NCBI RefSeq assembly: GCF_047495495.1
Contig: NZ_CP179930.1
Coordinates: forward strand, 868,001-932,000
Origin: Zymobacter sp047495495
GTDB taxonomy: Bacteria > Pseudomonadota > Gammaproteobacteria > Pseudomonadales > Halomonadaceae
Length of the DNA stretch: 64,000 nucleotides
Direction: 5' to 3'
Shown: positions 1 to 8,399 of the stretch, in pieces
Layout: each line of letters opens with the position of its first letter
How positions within the stretch are numbered: the stretch's first letter is position 1
Made by a program: the position numbers and the translations under genes
Notes under the pieces: model-generated
The model's input: only the letters and a program-made list of their open reading frames with translations
Databases searched by the model: none
Told to the model about the DNA's origin: nothing

Positions 1-1008
1 ATTGGTGGTCGCTCGTAGCTCCTGGAGGTTCTGGTTCCAGCGTTCCGGAGTATTGGCGATGAGCGTGCTGTTAGGGAAAATGCGGTCATAGTGCTGCTGC
101 TGCCAAGCATTGATCAGTGAGAACGTCCACGCATCAGTGGTGTACTTGCCTGTCAGTGTCTGGCTGTTGGTGCAGCGGTCGAGATAGGGATCAGGCGAGC
201 CCGACACGACACTCAGCGTGTGGTTGTGGGGATCGCCGAACGCAACATACGTATCCTGCGTGGCGCGGGTGCATTCGCGGGTAGCGGATACCCCGATTTC
301 CCACGGCTGGTTGTCCGGAGCCAGCAGCAGTTTGACGTTGCCGGTATTGGCTTTCGCTCCCCCTAGATCATCGTGGCCCGTGGCAGGGTTGGTCATGTCG
401 CCCCCATCGACCTGGCGTTGCAGGGTCATGCTGCCGTACAGCAGGCCTTTCTGCAGTGGGCCGCTGAGGTGTAGCTTGCTGTGGTAGCCATCGCGGCTTT
501 CGATGCCGCCCTCAATATAGCCATGAGGAGTATTCGTCGGACGGCGAGTCGTGATATTGATGACCCCACCCTGTGCGCTTTTGCCGTACAGCGTGCCCTG
601 TGGGCCGCGCAGTAGCTCGACGCTCTGGACATCGGTCAGCGCTTGTATCGTGTTGGTCGAAAGCTGCGGCACCCCATCTACGTACACGGAGAGCGCGGGG
701 TTGTAAGGGTCCTGTGCTGACGTGACGCCACGCAGGGAAATAGAAGGAAACAGCAGTGAGCCAGCGTTTTCCATATGGAGCCCTGGCAACACGCGATCCA
801 GCTTCTCGGTATCAGTGACGCCTGCGGCCCGCAGGGCGGGGGCATTCACCACGGTCGAAGCGGCGTTCTGTGATGATGCTGAATCGGGGGAGACCTTGCT
901 GGCCGTGACTTCGTAGACATCGGATGTTCGCTGTAAGGCTCTTGCCTGGGCAACGGGCAGCAGCAATACGCCGCTTAGCGCAATTGAGTAGCGCCTGATG
1001 ATGGACAT
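1..1008 (-). CDS. fyuA: FyuA-like TonB-dependent yersiniabactin receptor (3' end outside window)
   Basis: Outer-membrane receptor for a ferric siderophore of the yersiniabactin class. The first 336 codons are present and the rest lies beyond the left edge (the family is about 670 residues). A signal peptide occupies residues 1-23, followed by a TonB-box-like segment (VYEVTASK) and a plug domain with VDGVPQLSTNTIQALTDV and ELLRGPQGTLYGKSAQGG, which match my memory of Yersinia FyuA nearly word for word, as does ECTRATQD further on. The start at 1008 has an AGGAAG ribosome site just upstream. It lies downstream of a relic of a ybtE-like gene, the same neighbour order as in the Yersinia high-pathogenicity island. 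A Fur-box-like site lies about 50 bases before the start. Ligand identity is inferred from similarity. Confidence 0.92.
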   Translation of the reverse strand, partial: MSIIRRYSIALSGVLLLPVAQARALQRTSDVYEVTASKVSPDSASSQNAASTVVNAPALRAAGVTDTEKLDRVLPGLHMENAGSLLFPSISLRGVTSAQDPYNPALSVYVDGVPQLSTNTIQALTDVQSVELLRGPQGTLYGKSAQGGVINITTRRPTNTPHGYIEGGIESRDGYHSKLHLSGPLQKGLLYGSMTLQRQVDGGDMTNPATGHDDLGGAKANTGNVKLLLAPDNQPWEIGVSATRECTRATQDTYVAFGDPHNHTLSVVSGSPDPYLDRCTNSQTLTGKYTTDAWTFSLINAWQQQHYDRIFPNSTLIANTPERWNQNLQELRATTN

Positions 1009-1057
1009 GGGGTCTGTCTTCCTGATGTGTTGATGGCCTTCTGAACGCGTTGTGCTT

Positions 1058-1076
1058 GTAAATGATAATCGTTTCT
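1058..1076 (-). promoter_or_regulatory. Fur-box-like site before fyuA
   Basis: GTAAATGATAATCGTTTCT matches the 19-base Fur consensus (GATAATGATAATCATTATC) at 13 positions, all concentrated in the left and central part. It sits about 50 bases upstream of the receptor start, a usual operator position for iron-repressed receptor genes. Moderate match only. Confidence 0.5.
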
Positions 1077-1088
1077 ATTGTTGCAGCT

Positions 1089-1122
1089 ACCCGATACGAG
1101 CAGCATTCTGCCCGTGTCGGGT
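1089..1122 (-). terminator. Stem-loop between the ybtE relic and fyuA
   Basis: An imperfect inverted repeat (ACCCGATACG and CGTGTCGGGT, with one G-T pair) lies just after the stop of the ligase relic and before the receptor promoter region. There is no T-run, so it may be an attenuating or RNA-end structure rather than a classical terminator. Confidence 0.35.
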
Positions 1123-1150
1123 CGTAATTCCCTTGTTTATACTGGGATAT

Positions 1151-1357
1151 TTATGAAGCAGTCTCAGGCGAGGCGGCAGTAGCCTGCCGGATAAGCGCTT
1201 GGCGGTCGATCTTACCGACGGCCGTGAGTGGCCAGTGCGTTACCGCCATGAGCTGATCTGGGAGTGAGTGACGGCTGAGGCCGCGCTCGGTCAGGGAATG
1301 ACGAAGCTCGGGCAGCGATGGCTGCGAAGCCGAAGTCATGGGGGATGAAAAAAGGTA
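1151..1357 (-). pseudogene. ybtE: 3' relic of a YbtE/EntE-type aryl-AMP ligase
   Basis: Codons 1318 to 1151 read ELRHSLTERGLSRHSLPDQL followed by PLTAVGKIDRQALIRQ and a stop. This is the extreme C-terminus of 2,3-dihydroxybenzoate/salicylate-AMP ligases (in EntE: KLPDR..., PLTAVGKVDKKQLRQ), with the conserved adenylation lysine (GK) kept. A further fragment, PFFIPHD, in a different frame at about 1355-1335 is what one expects just before it (the CAF-I/V-P stretch), which suggests a frameshift as well as loss of the first ~480 codons. No start codon with a ribosome site precedes it. In Yersinia ybtE is immediately upstream of fyuA, as here. Function is lost; the identity of the original aryl substrate (salicylate) is inferred from context. 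Confidence 0.72.
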
Positions 1358-1497
1358 TCTGATGCCATGAGTCCTCCTGACGCTGGCCTGCGGGCGGCTC
1401 ATGACGTCGGAACGACATGAAGCGATAAGCGTTATCAGCCAGATCGAGCGCCGTATGGGTACGGTGTCACGCGATGAATGACGGTATTTTCTTTTAT

Positions 1498-1516
1498 GAG
1501 AATAATATTCATTATC
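1498..1516. promoter_or_regulatory. Fur box between ybtQ and the ybtE relic
   Basis: GAGAATAATATTCATTATC matches the Fur consensus at 16 of 19 positions, the right half perfectly. It lies in an AT-rich stretch between the end of the ABC transporter pair and the ligase relic. No intact gene starts next to it, so it may be the operator of the deleted biosynthetic operon, now left upstream of the relic and receptor. Confidence 0.6.
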
Positions 1517-1690
1517 ATTTGAAGGCTACCCGAAAAGGGTTGGCTTATGCTCTATTTGGTATTGATAACCCTTTCATCATTAATGAATTTTTGAATAGAG
1601 GGGCCGCGCGGAAGCCCCGACGCAGGCGCGTCAGGGCAGAAAGGCGGGGGATATCGCTAGGGGGAATATACGCAAGAGGAAGGCATCGCC

Positions 1691-3445
1691 TCAGTCGGTA
1701 CTTTCACTCCAGAGGGTGCGATAGGCGGCATTGCGTGCCATTAGTTCGGTGTGCGATCCGTGGTCGGTGACGGTGCCTTGTCGCATGAAATAGACCGTAT
1801 CTGCGGCCATCAGCGTTGCTAGGCGGTGGGTGATCAGTACCACCGTACGCCCTTGGGCCAGTCGTTCCAGCGCACGCTGAACCGCGTGTTCGCTTGCCAT
1901 GTCGAGTGAAGCCGTTGGTTCGTCCAGCACTACGATGGGGGTGTCTTTCAGCAGTGCTCTGGCGATCGACAGACGCTGGCGTTCACCGCCCGACAGTGTT
2001 ACGCCCGCATTTTCGATGTGCGTCTGCCAGCCTTCGGGCAGCCGTTCGATTACCTCAAGACACTGCGCCTGTCGAGCCGCTTCCTGCACCTCTTCGCGTG
2101 ATGCCTCTGGGCGCGCCATCCACAGATTGGTCAGCACCGTTTCGTTGAATAGGAAGACGTCTTGAAAGACCACCGAAATGTAACGGTTCAGCTGCTGCGC
2201 AGTCAGGGCGCGGATATCGACGCCGCCGATCCGGATCGTGCCGTGCTGCGGGTCCGCGTAGCGCTGGAGCAGCTTGGCGACGGTGCTTTTGCCTGCGCCG
2301 GAGGCCCCGACCACCGCACTGGTACGCCCGCTTTCGAAGTGGGCCGACAGCGTGTTGACGGCATCGTGCGGTGCCTGTGCGTAGCGGAACGTCACTTGAT
2401 CGAAGGTCACCTCAAACGAATCGGGCTCTGCGGCGCTGGGCAGTACGGGAAGAGCAGGCATATCAAGCAGGCGCTGAAGGTGGTGCAGCGTTGAGGAAAG
2501 CAGCTCTAGCACCACTGCTTGGCTGATGAAACTTGCCATTGGCTCGGAAAAGCGGCTGATGATGATCATGGCGGTCATCAGTGCGGGCAAGGCCAGTGAT
2601 CCTGATATCACCCACAGTACACCGAGGCACACCACGCCGAGCAGGCTTAGCTCGATGGCGCTAGAGGTGAGCAGCGTGGCATTAGCGCCACCGCGGTGCA
2701 GGCGCTGCTGGAGCCGCTTGAAGGCGTGGCAGCGATCACGAATGGCCGCGTAGCGCGCCTCTTCCTCGCCACAGAAGCGGAGCGTTTCCTGCCCCTGCAC
2801 GAATTCGACGATGTCCCCGCTGAGTCTTTCATTGGCCTGCACTAGCTCGCTGATGTGGCGTCGCTTCATCGGGCGCTGCCAGTGGTTCAGCAGTGCCATC
2901 AATGGAAACATCACCAGCAGGGCAAGCGCCAGAGGCGCATTGACGGCAGCGGTGATGGCCGTCACGGTGAGCGGAGTGGCGATTGAGGTGAAGGCGGTAT
3001 TGGCAATAGCAATGACGTAGTTGAAGTGCTCGTCGATGCTGCCGAGCAGCACGGCGTTCATCTCGCCCGCCCGTGTTTGCTGCAGCGCTTCCAGTGAGAT
3101 GCTGCGGAGTTTCTCGCCCAGCCTCAGCCGCAGGGCATAGGTGGCGTTAGCAAGATGACCCGCGTACTCGAATCCCTGGCCGTACCAACGCAAGGCCAGC
3201 GACAAAAGGCCGGTGATTGTCATCACGGTGGCAGGAGCCCTTATGCCCGCAATGGGCTGGCCGTCGATGATGATGGTCACGATCGGGTACAGGCAAGAAA
3301 ACGCGATGCCTTGCAGTATGGCTGCCAGCAGCAGCGCTACCAGTGAACGCGTCAGTCGAGGGGCGGCCGGGCCGACGGCCAGTCGCAGGCGGTGGTACAG
3401 CGTCAGTAGCCGGGAAGGCAGCGAAAGGGTGTGCATAGTCGTCAT
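1691..3445 (-). CDS. ybtQ: YbtQ-like exporter-fold ABC transporter subunit (metallophore import)
   Basis: A 584-residue membrane ABC half-transporter. Six membrane segments lie in residues ~30-320 and the ATPase domain in ~340-580, with Walker A GASGAGKST at 380-388, signature LSGGERQR at ~484, and Walker B VVLDEPTASLD. Phrases such as LLLAAILQGIAFSCLYPI, LRWYGQGFEYAGHLA and RAGEMNA match YbtQ of Yersinia as I recall it. YbtP and YbtQ have an exporter fold but import ferric yersiniabactin across the inner membrane. It follows the ybtP-like gene by 42 bases; no clear ribosome site is visible, so coupled translation is likely. Partner and direction of transport are inferred from family and locus. 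Confidence 0.86.
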   Translation of the reverse strand: MTTMHTLSLPSRLLTLYHRLRLAVGPAAPRLTRSLVALLLAAILQGIAFSCLYPIVTIIIDGQPIAGIRAPATVMTITGLLSLALRWYGQGFEYAGHLANATYALRLRLGEKLRSISLEALQQTRAGEMNAVLLGSIDEHFNYVIAIANTAFTSIATPLTVTAITAAVNAPLALALLVMFPLMALLNHWQRPMKRRHISELVQANERLSGDIVEFVQGQETLRFCGEEEARYAAIRDRCHAFKRLQQRLHRGGANATLLTSSAIELSLLGVVCLGVLWVISGSLALPALMTAMIIISRFSEPMASFISQAVVLELLSSTLHHLQRLLDMPALPVLPSAAEPDSFEVTFDQVTFRYAQAPHDAVNTLSAHFESGRTSAVVGASGAGKSTVAKLLQRYADPQHGTIRIGGVDIRALTAQQLNRYISVVFQDVFLFNETVLTNLWMARPEASREEVQEAARQAQCLEVIERLPEGWQTHIENAGVTLSGGERQRLSIARALLKDTPIVVLDEPTASLDMASEHAVQRALERLAQGRTVVLITHRLATLMAADTVYFMRQGTVTDHGSHTELMARNAAYRTLWSESTD

Positions 3446-3487
3446 GGCGGGCGGATCAGCAATCCGTCTCGTCCATCTCCGCGTGAA

Positions 3488-5263
3488 TCATGACTGAGCA
3501 CCGCGAGCATTGTTGGCGGTCGCCCACAGTGCGGCATAGTCGGGTACGGTCGCGAGCAGAACGGCATGCGTTCCCTGTGCGACGATCCGTCCTTCTGCGA
3601 AGAACAGAACGTGATCGGCTTGGCTCGCGATCGTGGGTTTGTGGGTAATAAAGAGGATCGTTCTGCCGTGCCGCTCGGTACGCAGCGACGCCATCAGCGC
3701 GGCTTCGCTGGTGCTGTCCAGAAAGGCGGTGGCTTCATCGAGCACCATCAGCGGGCGCGGTTGTAGAAGAGCACGGGCTACGGCAAGTCGCTGACGCTGA
3801 CCGCCCGACAGCGACGAGCCCTTTTCACTTACTACGGTGTCATAGCCGTTGGGTAGCTTTTCGATGAACTCGTGAGCGCAGGCCAGACGAGCGGCTGCGA
3901 TGATGTCGTCTCGCGCTGCATTGGGCAGGCCCACGCTGATGTTGGCTGCTACCGTATCGGCGAACAGAAAGGTGTCCTGCGCAACGTAGGCGATCTGCTG
4001 CATCAGGGTATCGGTGGTCATGGCGCGAACGCCGATACCGCCTAGCGTAATGCCCCCTTCTGTAGCGTCTGCGAAACGGCAGAGCAGCCGCATAGCCGTG
4101 CTCTTGCCCGCCCCGGAAGCGCCGACCAGTGCCGTCATTGAGGCGGCCGGAGCATGGAAATCAATGTCGGTTAGGGTGGTGTCACCGGACGTGCCCGGGT
4201 AGCGGTAGCTGACATGTTGAAACGTCACGCTGGCATCGGCAGGAAACCGTGGGTGCGCGGGCTGCGGCTGCTCTTGCTGCGCCAGCAGGCGCTGGATGCG
4301 CAGCGCACACAGGCGTGTGCGTTTCACCAGTTGCTGAAGGGATATCATCGGCATTACCGCCTCGGCCATCCCGCTGCCGATCAGTAGCACGGTCACCCAT
4401 GCAAAAGGGGGCAGGCTCCCCTGTGCGGCCAGGCCATAACCCAGCCAGACCAGTACCAGCAGGGTCGGTAGGGGGCCGATCAGTGCAAACGACAGCCGAG
4501 CAGAACAGGAGGCTTCTCGGTACCAACGGGTCAGCACGTCTCGCCACGCCTTCAGCGCACGCTGATAGTTGACGAAGCTGGATGAGCCGCCGTCGAACAT
4601 GCGCACGACGGGCATGGCCTGCATGAACTCGATGATTGCAGCACTGACGCGTTCGCGTGCTTGGCCGTATTGATGGCCCATATCGCCATGGCATCTCGCC
4701 CAGTACATAACGCCCCCGCCCAGCAGTAACACGCCCAGCATGCCGCAGGCTAGTCGCCAGTCACAGTAGGCCGCTACCAGAAACGTGCCCACCGGCATAA
4801 CGATGGCACGTGCATACAGCGGCGTGCTGTCGGCGACGAAGGCATGCAGAGATCTCACGTCCTCCTGCATGACATTGGAGAGTGTGCCTGTACCGAGGGC
4901 ATGCACATCTGACAGCGATAGCTTCATGAGTTTTCGGGCGAGCGAAGTGCGTAGCTCCGCTTCCAGCCGGAAGGCCGCTTCATGGGAAACGGTGAAAGCG
5001 GTCAGCCGCAGCAGATAGGTCGCCACGGTCGCTGCTAGGCAGCAGCAGAAGGGTAATGTCGGAAACCACAGCGGGGATATCGCGAGTGAATGAATGACCC
5101 AAGCCAAGCAGATCAGCGCTCCCAAAGACGTCAGAGCTGCCACGCCGGAAATTGTCATCGCCATGATGATAGGCACATGTACGGACGCCATTATATGCCA
5201 CAGTGAACGCGACTTTATATCATTGCGCTTATATTGTGCCCTGAGTTTGGGGTGTAGTAGCAT
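3488..5263 (-). CDS. ybtP: YbtP-like exporter-fold ABC transporter subunit (metallophore import)
   Basis: A 591-residue partner of the YbtQ-like protein. The start at 5263 is preferred because GGGAGAGAG lies directly before it; an in-frame start at 5335 would add 24 residues but has a poorer site and would leave only ~40-70 bases to the divergent regulator. The membrane domain is followed by an ATPase with Walker A GASGAGKST at ~381-389, signature LSGGQRQR and Walker B LMVLDEATAFLD. First gene of the minus-strand set ybtP-ybtQ-(relic)-fyuA, divergent from the YbtA-like gene exactly as in the Yersinia island. Expected to form a heterodimer with the next gene in the inner membrane. Confidence 0.85.
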   Translation of the reverse strand: MLLHPKLRAQYKRNDIKSRSLWHIMASVHVPIIMAMTISGVAALTSLGALICLAWVIHSLAISPLWFPTLPFCCCLAATVATYLLRLTAFTVSHEAAFRLEAELRTSLARKLMKLSLSDVHALGTGTLSNVMQEDVRSLHAFVADSTPLYARAIVMPVGTFLVAAYCDWRLACGMLGVLLLGGGVMYWARCHGDMGHQYGQARERVSAAIIEFMQAMPVVRMFDGGSSSFVNYQRALKAWRDVLTRWYREASCSARLSFALIGPLPTLLVLVWLGYGLAAQGSLPPFAWVTVLLIGSGMAEAVMPMISLQQLVKRTRLCALRIQRLLAQQEQPQPAHPRFPADASVTFQHVSYRYPGTSGDTTLTDIDFHAPAASMTALVGASGAGKSTAMRLLCRFADATEGGITLGGIGVRAMTTDTLMQQIAYVAQDTFLFADTVAANISVGLPNAARDDIIAAARLACAHEFIEKLPNGYDTVVSEKGSSLSGGQRQRLAVARALLQPRPLMVLDEATAFLDSTSEAALMASLRTERHGRTILFITHKPTIASQADHVLFFAEGRIVAQGTHAVLLATVPDYAALWATANNARGAQS

Positions 5264-5345
5264 GAACTCTCTCCCGGCGAACAGAGGGCGGTGTCGGATA
5301 TAACCGCGACAGAGTAATGCATGGTAAGAATTCATCTACCCCAAA

Positions 5346-5362
5346 GGGTATTTTAAATATCC
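5346..5362. promoter_or_regulatory. AT-rich palindrome between ybtP and ybtA
   Basis: GGGTATTTTAAATATCC is palindromic apart from one outer pair and lies in the divergent spacer between the transporter and its likely regulator. It could be an operator for the YbtA-like activator or part of the promoter itself. No independent copy was found upstream of fyuA, so the assignment is weak. Confidence 0.3.
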
Positions 5363-5402
5363 GTATCGGTGCTGAACCATGTCATATGGAGCGACAGCCA
5401 TC

Positions 5403-6377
5403 ATGAGGGAACGTCACCTCTGCGATGACATCGCCATCAGTCGCCTGCTGGACGGGCAGCCCGTCCCCCAGCTGGATCACGATGCCCAGTACATGCTGCG
5501 CCGCTATCCCGTGCAGGAAGGGATGGAGCTGATCTTATGGCGCACCCATCTGTCCTCCCCTCGCGAGTTCTATCTCTATGACGACTCCGGGCGTATCAAC
5601 TTCAGCTGCATCCTCAATGGGAAATCTCGCATCATTCCTGATATGCGGCGTAGCAATAATGAATGTGTGTTAGAAACCGGCACGTTTTATATAAGTCATA
5701 CTTCAGGCTGTCGTGGTAAAGCTTTTTACGAGGGCGTTTTTGAAAGCATCACATTATCCATCGACCCTATTGTATTGAAACAATGCGTTCCCGATGTAAA
5801 CGATATTCTTCAGCAATGTGAAATATCATACGGCTATTGTCAGCGTAATAATCACAGCGCTGAAATACACGGTGCCGCACAGATGCTGTGGAATGCATTG
5901 ATCAATGCTGATGAACGTGGTGGCGACGCGTTGGCCACGATGTGGCAGAAAGGGCAAAGTCTGGTGATGCTGAGTCTGATGCTCGAAAAGCATATGGAGA
6001 TCGACCGCTGTGTCGGTTGCCCGCTACGACAGCCCGACCGCCAGAAGTTGATGAAGGCCAAGGCGCTGTTACTGTCCGATCTGACCAAGGCACCTACGAT
6101 CACCGAGCTGGCGCGCGAAACCGGGCTTAGTGTTTTGAAGGTGAAGAAAGGGTTCCGCTCAATGTTTAACAACAGTGTCTATGGGTTGTTCCAGGCGGAG
6201 CGGATGCAGGAAGCGCGGCGTCGGCTACTGTGCGATAACGTCTCTGTCATGACGGTGGCCTCCGATCTAGGCTACGCCAATGCCAGCCATTTCTCGGCGG
6301 CCTTCCAAAAGCAGCTTGGCGTGCTGCCATCGGTCTTCAAGCGCTCCATCCACGTCGACGGCATGACCCGGCTCTGA
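5403..6377 (+). CDS. ybtA: YbtA/PchR-like AraC-family regulator
   Basis: A transcription regulator of 324 residues (332 if the upstream ATG at 5379 is used; GGAG at 5388-5391 favours 5403). The C-terminal ~100 residues form the double helix-turn-helix with the pattern typical of siderophore-responsive members: LARETGLSVLKVKKGFRSMF, VYGLFQAERMQEARRRLL and LGYANASHFSAAFQKQLGV. The N-terminal part is the ligand-sensing half. Known relatives (YbtA, PchR) activate receptor and transporter genes when the ferric siderophore is present. Divergent from ybtPQ. Several AT-rich codon stretches in residues ~80-150 differ from its neighbours, compatible with acquisition by transfer. Confidence 0.85.
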   Translation: MRERHLCDDIAISRLLDGQPVPQLDHDAQYMLRRYPVQEGMELILWRTHLSSPREFYLYDDSGRINFSCILNGKSRIIPDMRRSNNECVLETGTFYISHTSGCRGKAFYEGVFESITLSIDPIVLKQCVPDVNDILQQCEISYGYCQRNNHSAEIHGAAQMLWNALINADERGGDALATMWQKGQSLVMLSLMLEKHMEIDRCVGCPLRQPDRQKLMKAKALLLSDLTKAPTITELARETGLSVLKVKKGFRSMFNNSVYGLFQAERMQEARRRLLCDNVSVMTVASDLGYANASHFSAAFQKQLGVLPSVFKRSIHVDGMTRL

Positions 6378-6415
6378 ACCTCATGCCTTAACGGCCACGC
6401 CTTTATCTCGATATA

Positions 6416-6452
6416 AAGAAAGCCCGCATGCACCAGCATGCGGGCTTTCTTT
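6416..6452. terminator. Bidirectional terminator between ybtA and metQ
   Basis: A perfect stem AAGAAAGCCCGCATGC / GCATGCGGGCTTTCTT with a 4-base loop lies between the convergent genes. A-rich and T-rich flanks make it suitable for both directions. Confidence 0.85.
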
Positions 6453-6479
6453 GTCAGCACAAAATGAGCACCGGTTGGA

Positions 6480-7310
6480 TCAGTTATTGACCGGGATCAC
6501 AGCGCCTTTGTACTTGTCGCGGATGAACTGCTGGATTTCCGGAGAGCGCAGCACTTTGACCAGCGCTTCGATCTTCGGATCGTGTTCATGGCCGCGGTGA
6601 ACGGTAATGATATTCACGTAGGGGTTATTGTCCGGGCTTTCGATAGCGATCGGATCGTGGACCGGATCTAGGCCCGCACCCAGTGCGAAGTTGGCATTGA
6701 TGACGACAGCGTCGCCTTCATCGTTGCGGTACATGGTGGGCAGCATGGACGCTTCGATGTTCGGGCGGAAGTCGAGGTGTTTCGGGTTGTCAATGATGTC
6801 AGCAACGCGAGTGGAAACGACCGGAATGCCCGGTTTCAGCTTGATCAGACCGGCCTGCTGGAAGATGGCCAGCGTACGGCCTTCATCCGATACTGTGTTG
6901 CGCATCAGGATTTTGGCGCCTTCCGGCAGATCGTTCAGGCTTTTGTATTTCTTGGAGTAGATGCCGATCGGCTCGAGGTGAATAGCCCCAGCATTGACGA
7001 AATCGTACTTCGGATCGCCTTTGTGCTCTGCGATGACCGTATCCATGTAGGGCAGGTGCTGCGAATAGTTGGCATCGACGTCATCGTTGGCCAGTGCGGT
7101 GTTCGGGATCACGTAATCCTGCACGACTTTGATGTCGAGGTCATAGCCTTCGGCTTTCAGCAGCGGCTTGGCCTGTTCGAGGATCTCAGCGTGCGGTACC
7201 GGCGTCGCTGCGATGGTCAGCGTATGCGGGTCATCCTTCTTGCCGCCGCAAGCTGTCAGTGCAAGAGCAGCGGTCAATGCGGCCGCCGTGGCGATCAATG
7301 TCTTTTTCAT
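6480..7310 (-). CDS. metQ: MetQ-family D-methionine-binding lipoprotein, copy 1
   Basis: Substrate-binding lipoprotein of the MetNIQ methionine importer, 276 residues. A lipoprotein signal ends in LTAC at residues ~18-21, followed by the NlpA/MetQ fold (TIAATPVPHAEILEQ, VVQDYVIPNTALANDDVDAN, NPKHLDFRPNIEASMLPTM, INANFALGAGLDP). The start at 7310 follows AGGAG at good spacing. It is the last gene of metN-metI-metQ-metQ and a clear duplicate of the preceding gene. The two differ mostly in scattered surface positions, so they may differ in affinity or in D/L-methionine preference. Confidence 0.93.
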   Translation of the reverse strand: MKKTLIATAAALTAALALTACGGKKDDPHTLTIAATPVPHAEILEQAKPLLKAEGYDLDIKVVQDYVIPNTALANDDVDANYSQHLPYMDTVIAEHKGDPKYDFVNAGAIHLEPIGIYSKKYKSLNDLPEGAKILMRNTVSDEGRTLAIFQQAGLIKLKPGIPVVSTRVADIIDNPKHLDFRPNIEASMLPTMYRNDEGDAVVINANFALGAGLDPVHDPIAIESPDNNPYVNIITVHRGHEHDPKIEALVKVLRSPEIQQFIRDKYKGAVIPVNN

Positions 7311-7419
7311 CAATGTTCTCCTGAGAAGCGTGTCCTGAGCGCAAAGCGCAGTATTGAGCAGATCATATAACGATTAGCCGTGAGGACAAGCGACTAATGG
7401 TTATAACGTTATCATTACC

Positions 7420-8253
7420 TTAGTCATTGACCGGGATTATTGCGCCTTTGTATTTGTCGATCACGAACTGTTGCACCTTCGGATCGCGCAGTGCACTCAG
7501 CAGCGCTTCGATCTTCGGGTCGTGTTCGTGGCCACGGCGCACGGCTACGATATTGATATAAGGGTTGTTATTAGAGGCTTCGACGGCGATCGGGTCGTGG
7601 ATCGGATCAAGGCCTGCCCCCAGCGCAAAGTTGGCGTTTATGACGATGGCGTCGCCTTCATCGTTGCGGTACATCGCGGGCAGCATGGAGGCTTCGATGT
7701 TGGGGCGGAAGTCGAGGTGCTTCGGATTGTCGATGATATCGGCCACGCTGGCAGACACAATCGGTACATTCGGGTTGAGCTTAATCAGCCCCTCACGCTG
7801 GAAGATGGCCAGTACACGACCTTCATCGGCCACCGCATTGCGCATCAGCACTTTGGCACCGTCAGGCAGGTCCTGCAGGCGCTTATAGTGTTTGGAGTAG
7901 ATGCCGATAGGGGCCAGCAGATAGCCGCCAGCTTTGACGAAATCGTACTTGGGATCACCCTTATGCTCGACATGGATGACCGTGTTCATGTAAGGCTCGT
8001 GCTGGAAGAAGTTGGCATCGACATCGTCGTTGGCCAGCGCAGTGTTCGGCACGATGTAATCGTTGACCACCTTGATATCCAGCTCATAGCCCTGAGCTTT
8101 CAGGATCGGGCGCGTCTGTTCGAGCACTTCCCCATGCGGTACGGGGTTGGCCGCAACGGTGATCGTATGGTCGGCATCTCGCCCGCCGCCGCAGGCCGAC
8201 AGCAGCAGTGCAGTAGCCAGAGCGGCCGTGGTGGCCATCCAGTGTGTCTTCAT
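7420..8253 (-). CDS. metQ: MetQ-family D-methionine-binding lipoprotein, copy 2
   Basis: A 277-residue lipoprotein (LSAC lipobox near residue 20) with the same MetQ fold as its downstream paralogue; large blocks such as NPKHLDFRPNIEASMLP and NANFALGAGLDP are shared. A ribosome site AAGGA precedes the start by 7-8 bases. It lies 146 bases after metI, and 109 bases separate it from the second copy, enough room for a separate promoter or processing site. Binds methionine in the periplasm and delivers it to MetI. Confidence 0.93.
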   Translation of the reverse strand: MKTHWMATTAALATALLLSACGGGRDADHTITVAANPVPHGEVLEQTRPILKAQGYELDIKVVNDYIVPNTALANDDVDANFFQHEPYMNTVIHVEHKGDPKYDFVKAGGYLLAPIGIYSKHYKRLQDLPDGAKVLMRNAVADEGRVLAIFQREGLIKLNPNVPIVSASVADIIDNPKHLDFRPNIEASMLPAMYRNDEGDAIVINANFALGAGLDPIHDPIAVEASNNNPYINIVAVRRGHEHDPKIEALLSALRDPKVQQFVIDKYKGAIIPVND

Positions 8254-8399
8254 AACGAAATCCTTTTCGTGTGCCAGCGGGGCGGGAAACCGTTTGTCAG
8301 ACAGCGCCAGCGGGGGGGCTGACGCTGTCCGGTATGACGGCAGGAAGGAAAGGGCGATGCCGCTGTAGGCGGCATCGGTGCAGCTCGAGGGGAGTCGCC

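Noticed and set aside
1474..1770. 98-codon plus-strand ORF next to the stranded Fur box
   Set aside because: It could have been the Fur-regulated gene, but the C-terminal half overlaps the end of ybtQ antisense, there is no ribosome site, and the product is a string of Arg-rich residues.
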